NCBI GenBank assembly: GCA_947259195.1
Contig: CAMYLC010000115.1
Span: 1-64,000 of the forward strand
DNA length: 64,000 nt
Reading direction: 5' to 3'
From: Thermoanaerobaculia bacterium
GTDB lineage: Bacteria > Acidobacteriota > Thermoanaerobaculia > Multivoradales > JAHEKO01
Shown here: piece after piece, positions 1 through 7,692 of the stretch
Numbering within the stretch: position 1 is the stretch's first letter
Layout: each line of letters starts with the position of its first letter
Position numbers and translations under genes: made by a program
The notes under the pieces: model-generated
Databases searched by the model: none
What the model was told of the DNA's origin: nothing
The model's input: only the letters and a program-made list of their open reading frames with translations

Positions 1-831
1 CTCGAAGACCGCGATCTCCTCACGGTCGAGCTTTTGCCGCCAGAAGTCGATACGGGTCAAATCCGGCGGCCGGAGGGCGCGCTGGTGGATGGCAATCCGG
101 TCGCTCCCGCGCGAGACGATCTCGCCGTCCGTTGTGCGCCAGTCGCGAAACTCGGCCAGGCGAAGCCTCGCTCTGCGATGGTAGCTCAGCATGTCGAGCT
201 CGAAGGGTAGCTCGAGGAAGTCGCAGACTCTCCTGAGGGTCGCCTCCGGCCGCCTGACCAGCTGCTCGTAACGAACCTCCAGATAGTGTGGACACGATCG
301 CGCCTGGGCCCTCGCCGCGCGAATGCTACCGGACCAATCCTCAGCCTGGGCCCGAATCTCGACTCCCGGACCGAAACCCAAGTGCCGCCGCGAGGCGGCT
401 ACTGCTCGCCCGTCGCGGATCAGATGGACGATGTGCGCTTCGGGAAGACACTCCGCGATCGAGGCAAGGTGGTTGACGTAAGGCGGCGTCTTGTCGCCCC
501 AGCGCTTCTTGCCGTGGCGATCGGCGTAGAGCCTGTAGAAGCAGCGGATCCCGTTGGCAAGGTCGAAGGACTGGAGTCCGGCGAGCTCGGCGCGAAGGGC
601 CCGCTCCTCGATTCCGAAATCGTCCCAGGTGAAAAACGACGTGACCAGCTCGGCGAGCCGATCCCGATGCACCTCACCGAGCTCGCCCAGGGATAGAACC
701 GACGGCAGGAAATGGGTCTCCGGGGGGATCGCGAGCTGAGAGTGGGAGTCGAGCATCAGACGGAGCAGCGTCGTGCCGGAGCGCGCGACGCCGACGATGA
801 ACGGGAACGGAGGCTCGAAGCGCGGCACCAC
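1..831 (-). CDS. Sulfotransferase family protein (cut by left edge)
   Basis: PAPS-dependent sulfotransferase by motif. Reading from a GTG at 831 there is no stop down to base 1, so at least 277 residues are present and the C-terminus lies outside the window. The 5'-phosphosulfate loop is visible at about residues 11-22 (FIVGVARSGTTLL), and the 3'-phosphate-binding segment at about 135-146 (VHLIRDGRAVAAS). A WGDKTP segment between them is typical of bacterial sulfotransferases. The GTG lies two bases after the stop of the glycosyltransferase gene, so the two are almost certainly co-translated. The acceptor is unknown; a surface glycan or glycolipid is plausible from the neighbour. The start is inferred because no ATG lies near the N-terminal motif. 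Confidence 0.85.
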   Translation of the reverse strand, partial: MVPRFEPPFPFIVGVARSGTTLLRLMLDSHSQLAIPPETHFLPSVLSLGELGEVHRDRLAELVTSFFTWDDFGIEERALRAELAGLQSFDLANGIRCFYRLYADRHGKKRWGDKTPPYVNHLASIAECLPEAHIVHLIRDGRAVAASRRHLGFGPGVEIRAQAEDWSGSIRAARAQARSCPHYLEVRYEQLVRRPEATLRRVCDFLELPFELDMLSYHRRARLRLAEFRDWRTTDGEIVSRGSDRIAIHQRALRPPDLTRIDFWRQKLDREEIAVFE

Positions 832-833
832 GA

Positions 834-1682
834 TCAGGGCTCGGAGGCGATTCGAGATCCCAGGGAGAGCAGGTGGTCCTGAAGCCTTCGATCGACTAGC
901 AGGCGACCCTCGGCTATGCCTTTGCGGATCTCAGCATCTCCGAGTATCTGGGACTCATAGTAGGACTGCAACCGCCCGGCCAACAGCTCCCGATACAGAT
1001 GCCGCCAGGTGATGCCATATTCGTAGGGCAGCTCCCGATTGCGCTCGTAGGCCGCACCGCCGCTGCGGATCTTGCGCTCGAACTGTCGGTAGGTGCGAAG
1101 TGGGAAGTGGAAGATGAGCAGCCGCGGCTCCTCGGCCACTCGAAGCCCCGTCCCACCCGAGATCGAATGGTTGCCCTGCGCGACTTGGACTTCGGGAGAC
1201 GCTCGGTGGCAGACCTTCGGGGGCAGCGGGTCGCCAAGCGCGTTACACGAGTGGGCTTCACGAACCACCATCCGCTGGAAGAGGTTTCCCTCGCCCGGCG
1301 GACGGGGGACGAAGTTGGAGCGGGGCACTACTACCAGGTCGTCCGAGTCGGGGACGGCCTCTAGGACGCTCTTCAGGGTCCCGGTCTCGGACCACCAGAA
1401 CTCGTCCGCATCGCCGTTGATGATCCAGTCCGCCTCATGGTCGATGCAGGCGAGTCGAGCCATGCGGGTCACCCAGCGGGCCTGCGAGTAGTCGTCGGAG
1501 GGCTCGTGAATCAGCCGCACGACCCCGAGCCGCTCGTATTCCTCCAGGATACCCACGGTTCGGTCGACGGAGCCGTTGTCCGTAACCAGGACGAGATCGA
1601 CACCCTGGCTGAGATGGTACTCGAGGTTCGCTCGAAGAATGTCCTCTTCGTCACGAACCAGCAGAGTCAGCACCAGCCGCAT
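834..1682 (-). CDS. Glycosyltransferase family 2-like protein
   Basis: A 282-residue GT-A fold glycosyltransferase. The N-terminus has the usual beta strand and nucleotide-binding start (VLTLLVRDEEDIL), followed by VTDNGSVDRT. A metal-binding acidic motif NGDADEFWW has its DxD at residues 91-93. The pattern fits the Glyco_tranf_2_4 subgroup, often found in polysaccharide or glycolipid loci. No membrane segment is seen, so it should act at the cytoplasmic face. The next gene, a sulfotransferase, begins two bases after its stop, which suggests a sugar is added and then sulfated, though the substrate cannot be read from sequence. There is no strong Shine-Dalgarno before the ATG. Confidence 0.85.
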   Translation of the reverse strand: MRLVLTLLVRDEEDILRANLEYHLSQGVDLVLVTDNGSVDRTVGILEEYERLGVVRLIHEPSDDYSQARWVTRMARLACIDHEADWIINGDADEFWWSETGTLKSVLEAVPDSDDLVVVPRSNFVPRPPGEGNLFQRMVVREAHSCNALGDPLPPKVCHRASPEVQVAQGNHSISGGTGLRVAEEPRLLIFHFPLRTYRQFERKIRSGGAAYERNRELPYEYGITWRHLYRELLAGRLQSYYESQILGDAEIRKGIAEGRLLVDRRLQDHLLSLGSRIASEP

Positions 1683-1798
1683 GGACGTCGAAACCGTGAG
1701 TCTTGCGTGGGATTCGACACCTATCTGCGAGGCGGCAGGCTGTCACGCCGCTGGCGCCGACTAGGCCACGAAGCCCGGATTGGGGGCGATGCCCCACC

Positions 1799-1823
1799 GG
1801 CCCGCTCCAGAGGGGAGCAGGCC
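1799..1823 (-). terminator. Stem-loop after the secreted propeller-like gene
   Basis: A 10-bp stem with one G-U pair and a 5-nt loop lies 21 bases beyond the stop at 1844. A second short GC hairpin (GGGGC/GCCCC) follows at about 1781-1795. No long U-tract follows, so termination is plausible but not certain. Confidence 0.4.
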
Positions 1824-1843
1824 GGCGAGAAGCCGCACCTAGT

Positions 1844-3349
1844 TCACTCTTCCAGCGACGGCCCGCTCGACGGACAATCGGCACAGCCGACCGAGAGGGG
1901 CTGGAAGTTGGAGCCGCAAGGACCGCAGTAGACGATCGCAGAGACGGCGCCGGTGCTTTCCAGGGTGATCTCCAGTCGCCCGACGTTGAAGGCGCCGATC
2001 GGCACTACCTGAAAACCGTTGTTCCCCAGCTCCAGCAGCGGCCGCGTCAGGATCTCGACGTCGTCGACGTCAAAAACCCGGATGATCCCACTCTCGGCTG
2101 GATCGATATCCAGAACGTGGACCTCGGTCACCTGCCGCGCCGGCGGATCGAAGACGAAGTCGATGGTCCCGCCGAAGTCGTAGTCATTGGGATCGCTCGA
2201 GTCGGCGTCCGCCGAGACGATCAGCACGTGGCCCCGGGGTAGGCCGTTGCGGCCCGGACTCGAGAACTCACCACCAATTCCGATTCCCGGCCCGCCGAAG
2301 TCGTTGTTCGGCGTCCCCAGGTCGCTATCCCCCCCGGTCGGCGACGAGCTATTGAAGATCATCAACGGGTGGTTGACGGGATCGTTGGTGCTGACAGTGA
2401 CTCCCAGAGTGGCCCACTCGTCGTCGATGATCTGTCCGGCCACCAAGGAATTGCCCTCGCCGTCCTTTTCGAAGTCGAAGGTGGGCAGACAGTCGACCGG
2501 CAAGGCCGTCAGATCACCCGATGAAATGTCGAGGATCGGGAACGACTCGAATCCCTCGACCAGGACGCCCAGATCCAGCAGCGAGGCGTCGGTCAGATCG
2601 ACCTCGTAGATGTGGTCGTCATTGCTGGCGATGATCATCCGGCCGTCCGGCAGCACTGCCAGACCCTGGTTGTGCTCGCCGGTCGCTATGTCGCCGATCA
2701 GTGTCGCCGGGCAGCTCAGCCCCGGACAGGGAAGCCCGCCGCTGAGATCCACCTTATAGAACAGCCGGTCGGGTGCGGCGAAGGGGCCGTTGGTGAGCAG
2801 GTACAGTTCCCCTGCTGCCGTGAACTCGATGTCGGCACCAGCGATGTTGACATCGGCGGCTCCCGGCGCTGTCTCGACGAGGCCCACGAGCTCCGGCACA
2901 CAGGGAGCGACCAGCGTCGGATCGCAGGTGGCCAGGTCGAGGGTGTAGAGCTCGTCGGTCCGAGTCCTCCCGAAGAAGAGGATACCCTCGGGCGAACAGG
3001 CGAGCTGCACGACAAAGAAACCAGCGGGCAGGCGCCCCTCGATCGTCTCGACCGGGGGCGATGTGCTGAGATCAGACCGGGCGACGATTCCGGTGTTTCT
3101 GCCGATGCCCACCAAGGCATTCTCGCCGCGGCAGGCGCCGAGGGCGTGGACAGCGGGCTCGATCGAGGATTCCCTCAGGAACACCGTCCTGTTATTGGTC
3201 AGATCGACCTCGTAGATCTTGGTCGGTGAGCTGCCGTTGGCCAGGTAGATCCCCTGCGCCGAAGCCGGCGGAGCAATGAGCAGCGCCACAGCCAGCCCGC
3301 CCAGGAGCCCCAGGGTGATGGAGAGTCTTCGTACATCGTGGATGCGCAT
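1844..3349 (-). CDS. Secreted beta-propeller-like protein under c-di-GMP riboswitch
   Basis: A 501-residue exported protein of no recognised family. A signal peptide covers residues 1-31 and probably ends after PPASA. Residues about 32-275 contain repeats of the kind YEVDLTN, YTLDLAT, YKVDLSG and YEVDLTD, spaced like blades of a YVTN/NHL propeller. Residues about 285-485 form a Gly/Asp/Asn-rich beta domain. The extreme C-terminus has two CxxC-like pairs (YCGPC and CADC). A good Shine-Dalgarno (AAGGAAGG) precedes the ATG. The leader carries a class I cyclic-di-GMP riboswitch and an intrinsic terminator, so it is probably a matrix, adhesion or surface protein switched with lifestyle. That role is inferred from regulation only. 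Confidence 0.8.
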   Translation of the reverse strand: MRIHDVRRLSITLGLLGGLAVALLIAPPASAQGIYLANGSSPTKIYEVDLTNNRTVFLRESSIEPAVHALGACRGENALVGIGRNTGIVARSDLSTSPPVETIEGRLPAGFFVVQLACSPEGILFFGRTRTDELYTLDLATCDPTLVAPCVPELVGLVETAPGAADVNIAGADIEFTAAGELYLLTNGPFAAPDRLFYKVDLSGGLPCPGLSCPATLIGDIATGEHNQGLAVLPDGRMIIASNDDHIYEVDLTDASLLDLGVLVEGFESFPILDISSGDLTALPVDCLPTFDFEKDGEGNSLVAGQIIDDEWATLGVTVSTNDPVNHPLMIFNSSSPTGGDSDLGTPNNDFGGPGIGIGGEFSSPGRNGLPRGHVLIVSADADSSDPNDYDFGGTIDFVFDPPARQVTEVHVLDIDPAESGIIRVFDVDDVEILTRPLLELGNNGFQVVPIGAFNVGRLEITLESTGAVSAIVYCGPCGSNFQPLSVGCADCPSSGPSLEE

Positions 3350-3367
3350 AACGTTACCTTCCTTTCT

Positions 3368-3387
3368 AGCGCTCGCGGTCGAGCGCT
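3368..3387 (-). promoter_or_regulatory. Leader stem-loop just upstream of the RBS
   Basis: A perfect 8-bp stem (AGCGCTCG/CGAGCGCT) with a 4-nt loop lies in the 5' leader of the secreted protein, between the leader terminator and the Shine-Dalgarno. It may insulate the ribosome-binding site or protect the mRNA end. Confidence 0.4.
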
Positions 3388-3390
3388 GTC

Positions 3391-3418
3391 AAAAAAGCCC
3401 CAGCGCCACTGGCGTCGG
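3391..3418 (-). terminator. Intrinsic terminator in leader (riboswitch expression platform)
   Basis: On the minus strand a GC stem (CCG-A-CGCC / GGCG-C-UGG, loop AGU) is followed by GGC and six U residues. It sits between the riboswitch aptamer and the start codon at 3349, the classical position for a ligand-controlled terminator. Confidence 0.7.
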
Positions 3419-3465
3419 CCCGGTCACCAATTCTAGGGTCGTCATCAGCATCGCCCCTTCGGAAT

Positions 3466-3556
3466 CCTCGGCGGCCCAGCCGTCTTCCCTGTCGTGGTGT
3501 GCGGGAGACCCTTGGCTTTGCGGACCCACCTCACGGTGGGATTGCCTTTTTCGAAG
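3466..3556 (-). ncRNA. Cyclic-di-GMP-I (GEMM-I) riboswitch
   Basis: The minus strand carries the GEMM-I core in order. GGCAAUCC is followed by a CCACC/GGUGG hairpin capped with a GNRA tetraloop (GUGA), and then CGCAAAGCC. A second hairpin follows (GUCU-CCC pairing with GGG-A-AGAC), and the 3' strand is GGCUGGGCCGCC. GCC of CGCAAAGCC can pair with the GGC of the 3' strand, and the 5' GGC with the terminal GCC, as in known aptamers. Deviations are AAU for AAA after GGC and UCC before GCAAAGCC. It is followed by a terminator and a secreted-protein gene. It lies about 120-210 bases upstream of the ATG at 3349. Confidence 0.85.
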
Positions 3557-3696
3557 ACTGTTTCATACTGACATCGCTGAGAGGGCCTGTCAAAGGTATC
3601 GAGAAATACGGATACATTTCGCAACAGGAGGCCTCGGGCCGATGCCGTGGAGCGCTTGAAGAGTGCGGGTCACTCGATGAGACCTGCCCCTCCACG

Positions 3697-4293
3697 TCAC
3701 TCCTGACCTGGGCGGGATCGCGGCACAAACCTCGGCACCCGCTCCATGTAGCGCCTGTAGTCCCCGCCGAAGCGCTCGAGTAGCTCGCGCTCTTCGATGA
3801 TGGCGAGCACGTAGATCACGGGTATGAGTAGGACCATGAGGAGCCAGGAGGCGAGGTAGTTGGCGAAGAGCGCGACGGCCAGGGAACCGAAGAAGACGCT
3901 GAGGTAGCGAGGGTGGCGGATACGGCTGTAGATGCCTTCGGACAGGAGGCTGCCAGCTGAGGGATCCTGCGCCAGCTCGGGCCCACCCATCAGGATCTTG
4001 AGCTTCAGGTAGCGGCGGCACTTGAGCTCGAGAAAGGCCGCAAACAGGTACGACAAGACAGCCAGCACCGCAAAGGCCGGCACGAAGCCGAAGTCGACGC
4101 GCATCAGGGGCTCCCTGAACTGGTAGATGCCGAAGCCCACGAGGATCATGGCCGGGGCCACGATCAAATGGGTCTTGACGGGGCCGAGCCGTCGCCAGAA
4201 CCCCGCGAAGGGGTGGATGACGAACCAATAGATGAAGCCCGGTGGGATCGAGACCACGAGCACCAATGCCAGCCAGTAGCGGGCGGTATCCAC
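3697..4293 (-). CDS. Isoprenylcysteine/phospholipid methyltransferase-like membrane protein
   Basis: A 198-residue integral membrane protein of the ICMT/PEMT methyltransferase superfamily. Four to five hydrophobic segments are visible. The family signature lies in the C-terminal half: GIYSRIRHPRYLS, then a long hydrophobic hairpin, then EERELLERFGGDYRRYMERVPRF. These elements bind S-adenosylmethionine and the lipid-like acceptor in known members. In bacteria the acceptor is usually unknown. The gene starts three bases after the efp stop, so the two are co-transcribed. Confidence 0.82.
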   Translation of the reverse strand: MDTARYWLALVLVVSIPPGFIYWFVIHPFAGFWRRLGPVKTHLIVAPAMILVGFGIYQFREPLMRVDFGFVPAFAVLAVLSYLFAAFLELKCRRYLKLKILMGGPELAQDPSAGSLLSEGIYSRIRHPRYLSVFFGSLAVALFANYLASWLLMVLLIPVIYVLAIIEERELLERFGGDYRRYMERVPRFVPRSRPGQE

Positions 4294-4296
4294 CGC

Positions 4297-4863
4297 CTAG
4301 GCGCGCTCCAGATAGCTCCCGTCCTCGGTCAGGATCCGGACTCGATCGCCGGTCTTGATGAACATCGGGACCTGCAGGGTGAAACCGGTGTCGAGGGTCG
4401 CCTCCTTGGTGGCGCCTGTCGCCGTGTTGCCCTTGGCAGCGTTGTCGATGGTATCGACGACCTCGAACTCCATCTTCTGAGGCAACTGGACACCGATCGC
4501 CTGTCCTTCGTACATGGTGACCTGCACCTCGGTGCTCTCGACCAGGAACTGCGCCATCAGGCCCATCAGATCGCTGGAAATGGCGACCTGTTCGTAGGAG
4601 TCCATGTCCATGAATATGAAAGCGTCGCCCTGCTGATAGAGGTACTGCATCGGCTGGGTCGTCACGTCGGCTTGTTCCATCTTGGTGCCTGCGCGAACAG
4701 TATGGTCGACTACCTTACCGGTCACGATGCCCTTCAGCTTGAAGCGCACGAAAGCGCCTCCCTTGCCAGGCTTGTGATGGGCTCGCTCGAGAACCGTGTA
4801 GAGGTCGCCTTCCAACAACAGCTTCGTTCCCGGGCGGCATTGATTGGCATCGATCGGGGGCAT
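4297..4863 (-). CDS. efp: Elongation factor P
   Basis: A 188-residue full-length EF-P, which rescues ribosomes stalled on polyproline stretches. All three beta-barrel domains are present: an N-terminal KOW-like domain, an OB domain and the C-terminal domain with the TLDTGFTLQVPMF signature. The tip loop reads HHKPGKGGAF with Lys34, the position beta-lysylated by EpmA in Escherichia coli. The sequence here therefore suits a lysine-modifying or unmodified type rather than arginine-rhamnosylated EF-P. No epmA or epmB lies in the window. A strong AAGGAG precedes the ATG by seven bases. The ICMT-like gene follows after three bases. Confidence 0.95.
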   Translation of the reverse strand: MPPIDANQCRPGTKLLLEGDLYTVLERAHHKPGKGGAFVRFKLKGIVTGKVVDHTVRAGTKMEQADVTTQPMQYLYQQGDAFIFMDMDSYEQVAISSDLMGLMAQFLVESTEVQVTMYEGQAIGVQLPQKMEFEVVDTIDNAAKGNTATGATKEATLDTGFTLQVPMFIKTGDRVRILTEDGSYLERA

Positions 4864-5049
4864 GGGGGACTCCTTCGCGTCAGATCAGATCGCCTCGAGA
4901 GCGCATCGCCCTCCAGAGCACCGCTATTCTCCCCAACCCGGGAGTCCCCGGCAAGCTGATTTCGATTCCGCGACGCTCGGCTCGCCGATTCGGCTTGTGG
5001 ATCGTTCCATATTCTGCCGATCGCAACTCGTCTATCCTTAGGTTCGGCC

Positions 5050-7188
5050 ATGGAACACGCGGCGCAGGAGAGGTATGGACGCTATGAAGTCATCGAGCCT
5101 CTGGCAGGTGGCGCCATGGGGTCGATCTACCTGGCCAGTGACCCGGCTACGGGGAGCATCGTCGCCATCAAAACCCTGAAGGCGGGCGACGATCCCGACG
5201 GATCAGCCGAGCAGTGGGATGCGATCCTTCGCGAGGCCCAGGTCGCCAAGCTCCTATCCCATCCCAATATCGTCACAGTTCACGAAGTCATCGCGGGCGA
5301 AGGCGGCGATCCGCCCTTCGTAGTCATGGAATACGTCCAGGGAACCAACCTAACCGCGCTGCTGACGGCCGGGATGCCGCTGCCGATGGACTTCGCCCTC
5401 TCGGTGGTCTCACAAGTGTCGGCGGCACTGGATCACGCCCACCTGAAAGGGGTGGTGCACGGGGACATCAAGCCCGGGAATATCCTGATCGGTGACGACG
5501 AAACGGCTCGCCTGATCGACTTCGGGATCGCCCACCTGGCGGACGACTTCGGCGAGGATCTCGATGGTTCCGCCATGGGAACTCCGCGCTACTCGGCTCC
5601 TGAACAAGCCCAGGGCAAGGAGATCGGCCGCCGGGCCGACGTCTTCTCTCTGGGAGTCGTTGCCTTCGAGATGGTTACGGGGCTGCCTGCCTTCAGTGGT
5701 GAGAACTCGGCAGAGGTGACATGGAAGATCGCGCGGGGAATGATGGACCGCCTTCCCTCCGAGGTCGACGAGCTCTCTCCGCAGGTCCAGGCTGTCCTCG
5801 CGCAGGCACTGCATGTAGATCCCGCTGGCCGCTTCGCCAGCGCCGGCGAATTCGCCTCGGCTCTTCTGGGAGCCGCGGACCCCGTTGCACAGGCGCAGCC
5901 CTGGCCCGAGCCCAGGTCGGAGCCTGGGGCCGAAGTGACCGAGCAGGACCTGGACCAGGTTTCCACCCAGGATCTCTCAGAGCTGGTGCCTTCTGCCGGT
6001 CCGTCGGAGGCGACGGCTGAGAGTCAGCCCGAGTCCGAGAGTCTGGATCGATCCGGTGAAGAAGTCCTGACACTACCGGATCTGGATTCGACATCGGTTC
6101 CTGCGGTTCCTCCCACACCAGAATCCGGAGCGGAGAGCGAACTGGTGCCCGAGAACGGCACATTCGGAACCCAGGACCAGGCCAGGAGATGGCAAGATCT
6201 ACTGCGACAACTGGGCCCGGCATGGGATCGGCTTCAGGTCGATCTCGACTGGCGCCGAACCGCCTTGATCGGTGGGGCAACGCTCGTGTCGGCGCTTCTT
6301 ATCGGCTGGCTGACGATCTGGCTGGCTCATCCTGGCGACTTCAACAACCTGGGTTCTTCAACCGAGCATCGCCTACGACAACGCGTCGTACCCCTGCTCA
6401 AAGAGGGCCACCGGTTGCTGCTAGAGGGCGAGCCTGCCATTGCGGCCAGAGTCTTCTCCAGAGCCGAGGACATTGCGCCTCATCTCGAGGGAGTCGCCGA
6501 GCAGAGAAGACGGGCCGAGCGGCAAATCGTGCTGCAAGAACAACAGCAGCTCGATGAAGAAGAGTTCGCGGCCCTTTTCGAAGAGGGGAACCGAGCTCTG
6601 CGCGCCGGTCGATTCGACAGAGCGACGCAGGTCGCACAGCGACTTCTCGTGATCGATCCCGAAAACCCAGATGGGCTAGAGCTCACCCATCGCATCAAGA
6701 ACTCGCGTGCCGAGGCCAGAAGACGAAATCGGGCCGCGACAAGCCAGAAAGCGGCGGAGACGGAATCAAGGGAGACCACTCCTCAGGCCGTGGAGCCGAT
6801 TCGGGTCGCAGCGGTGAGGCCTGGGGCGCCATCCGCCTCGGAGCCCCGGACGCAGGAGAGCCGACCCGGGTGGTCCCGCCTCAAGATCGACCTGTTCAGC
6901 TACCTGCCGAAGGGAGTCGTAACCGTCTACGCCGACGACGATCAGATCCTCTTGCAGCCATTTCGATTCACCGAGAAGGGCCGGCTGTTCCTCAAGAAGG
7001 GCACGGCGGGAAGGCTCGAAGCCGAACAGCGACTCTCGGCTGGCGACGCCGAGTTTCGGATCTATGTCTCTTCTGAGGGCAAGGAAACACAGATCGTGAA
7101 CCTGCCGGTGAGCCTCAAGGGCGGAGAGACCCACGTGCTGCGAATCATCGTTGCCGAGAACGGATCGACCTCCGCCCAGCTCGACTGA
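5050..7188 (+). CDS. Membrane Ser/Thr protein kinase with TPR-like region and C-terminal extracytoplasmic domain
   Basis: A 712-residue Hanks-type kinase. The catalytic domain spans about residues 11-275 with a glycine loop (GGAMGSIYLA), VAIK lysine, IDFGIAH and APEQ. The catalytic loop reads VVHGDIKPGN, so the usual Arg of HRD is Gly, making it a non-RD kinase. A Pro/Glu/Ser-rich linker (about 280-385) leads to one membrane helix (about 405-425). Beyond it, residues about 440-560 look like helical TPR-like repeats and about 615-712 form a beta-rich domain. It probably senses envelope or periplasmic conditions. It is monocistronic, divergent from efp, and ends at a stem-loop. The substrate is unknown. 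Confidence 0.9.
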   Translation: MEHAAQERYGRYEVIEPLAGGAMGSIYLASDPATGSIVAIKTLKAGDDPDGSAEQWDAILREAQVAKLLSHPNIVTVHEVIAGEGGDPPFVVMEYVQGTNLTALLTAGMPLPMDFALSVVSQVSAALDHAHLKGVVHGDIKPGNILIGDDETARLIDFGIAHLADDFGEDLDGSAMGTPRYSAPEQAQGKEIGRRADVFSLGVVAFEMVTGLPAFSGENSAEVTWKIARGMMDRLPSEVDELSPQVQAVLAQALHVDPAGRFASAGEFASALLGAADPVAQAQPWPEPRSEPGAEVTEQDLDQVSTQDLSELVPSAGPSEATAESQPESESLDRSGEEVLTLPDLDSTSVPAVPPTPESGAESELVPENGTFGTQDQARRWQDLLRQLGPAWDRLQVDLDWRRTALIGGATLVSALLIGWLTIWLAHPGDFNNLGSSTEHRLRQRVVPLLKEGHRLLLEGEPAIAARVFSRAEDIAPHLEGVAEQRRRAERQIVLQEQQQLDEEEFAALFEEGNRALRAGRFDRATQVAQRLLVIDPENPDGLELTHRIKNSRAEARRRNRAATSQKAAETESRETTPQAVEPIRVAAVRPGAPSASEPRTQESRPGWSRLKIDLFSYLPKGVVTVYADDDQILLQPFRFTEKGRLFLKKGTAGRLEAEQRLSAGDAEFRIYVSSEGKETQIVNLPVSLKGGETHVLRIIVAENGSTSAQLD

Positions 7189-7231
7189 TCGTCTTTCACC
7201 CGTTTCCCAAGTGACAAATTTTCGATGCTTC

Positions 7232-7255
7232 GGCTGATTTTTCAGCCACAATTTT
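7232..7255 (+). terminator. Terminator-like hairpin after the kinase gene
   Basis: Stem GGCTGA/TCAGCC (6 bp) with a TTTT loop is followed by ACAATTTT, 43 bases after the kinase stop. The stem is short and the U-run interrupted, so moderate confidence. Confidence 0.5.
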
Positions 7256-7414
7256 GCAGGGCTGCTCCGGCCAAGCGGATCGAACTTCAGGCCGAGATCC
7301 CAACATCTTCAGCAATTCAGGGCCTTCTCGGGGAGACGAGTGCATCAAGCGGGCCTGGCACTCATCTTGCTCCTTGAATGGGTCCCCTTTGATTCCCCCA
7401 TCCCTCCTCCCACG

Positions 7415-7438
7415 TCGACCGCCCTTCGGGGCGGTCGA
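7415..7438. other. 10-bp stem-loop with UUCG tetraloop
   Basis: TCGACCGCCC and GGGCGGTCGA are perfect complements around TTCG. Transcribed from the plus strand it gives the exceptionally stable C(UUCG)G hairpin. No U-tract follows. It may be an mRNA-end hairpin, a REP-like relic or part of an unidentified RNA. Confidence 0.6.
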
Positions 7439-7692
7439 TCCCGCCGTCTTCTCCATGAAGGTGAGCGCCTGCCTCGAATCGTCCGGACGGCCCATGCGGC
7501 CGCCCGCAAACGGGAGGGAGCACGCCCCTTCCCTACATCGGTTGCGTTGCTGTCAGGGCCCCAGGCCCTCAAAGGCCAGCCGAAGGTACGCCGGCTGCCC
7601 CGACCCCCAAGCCCTCGAAGATCGGTCGGCGGCGAGCCGGACGCTTCAATCCCTACACGGGCGGGTGGACAGGGACCAGCCCCGCCCTGGCC

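Larger units (their letters stand above)
7189..7692. other. Gene-free region between convergent genes
   Basis: About 500 bases with no convincing gene, lying between the 3' ends of the kinase and the membrane-protein operon. It contains a terminator-like hairpin next to the kinase, a very stable UUCG stem-loop at 7415-7438, and two copies of TCCCTACA exactly 120 bases apart (7530-7537 and 7650-7657). Short open frames here show no recognisable protein features. No known RNA family was recognised. Confidence 0.5.

Noticed and set aside
834..3349. Several long plus-strand open frames opposite the minus-strand genes
   Set aside because: They are antisense shadows typical of GC-rich DNA, with Arg/Pro/Ser-rich translations and no recognisable domains.
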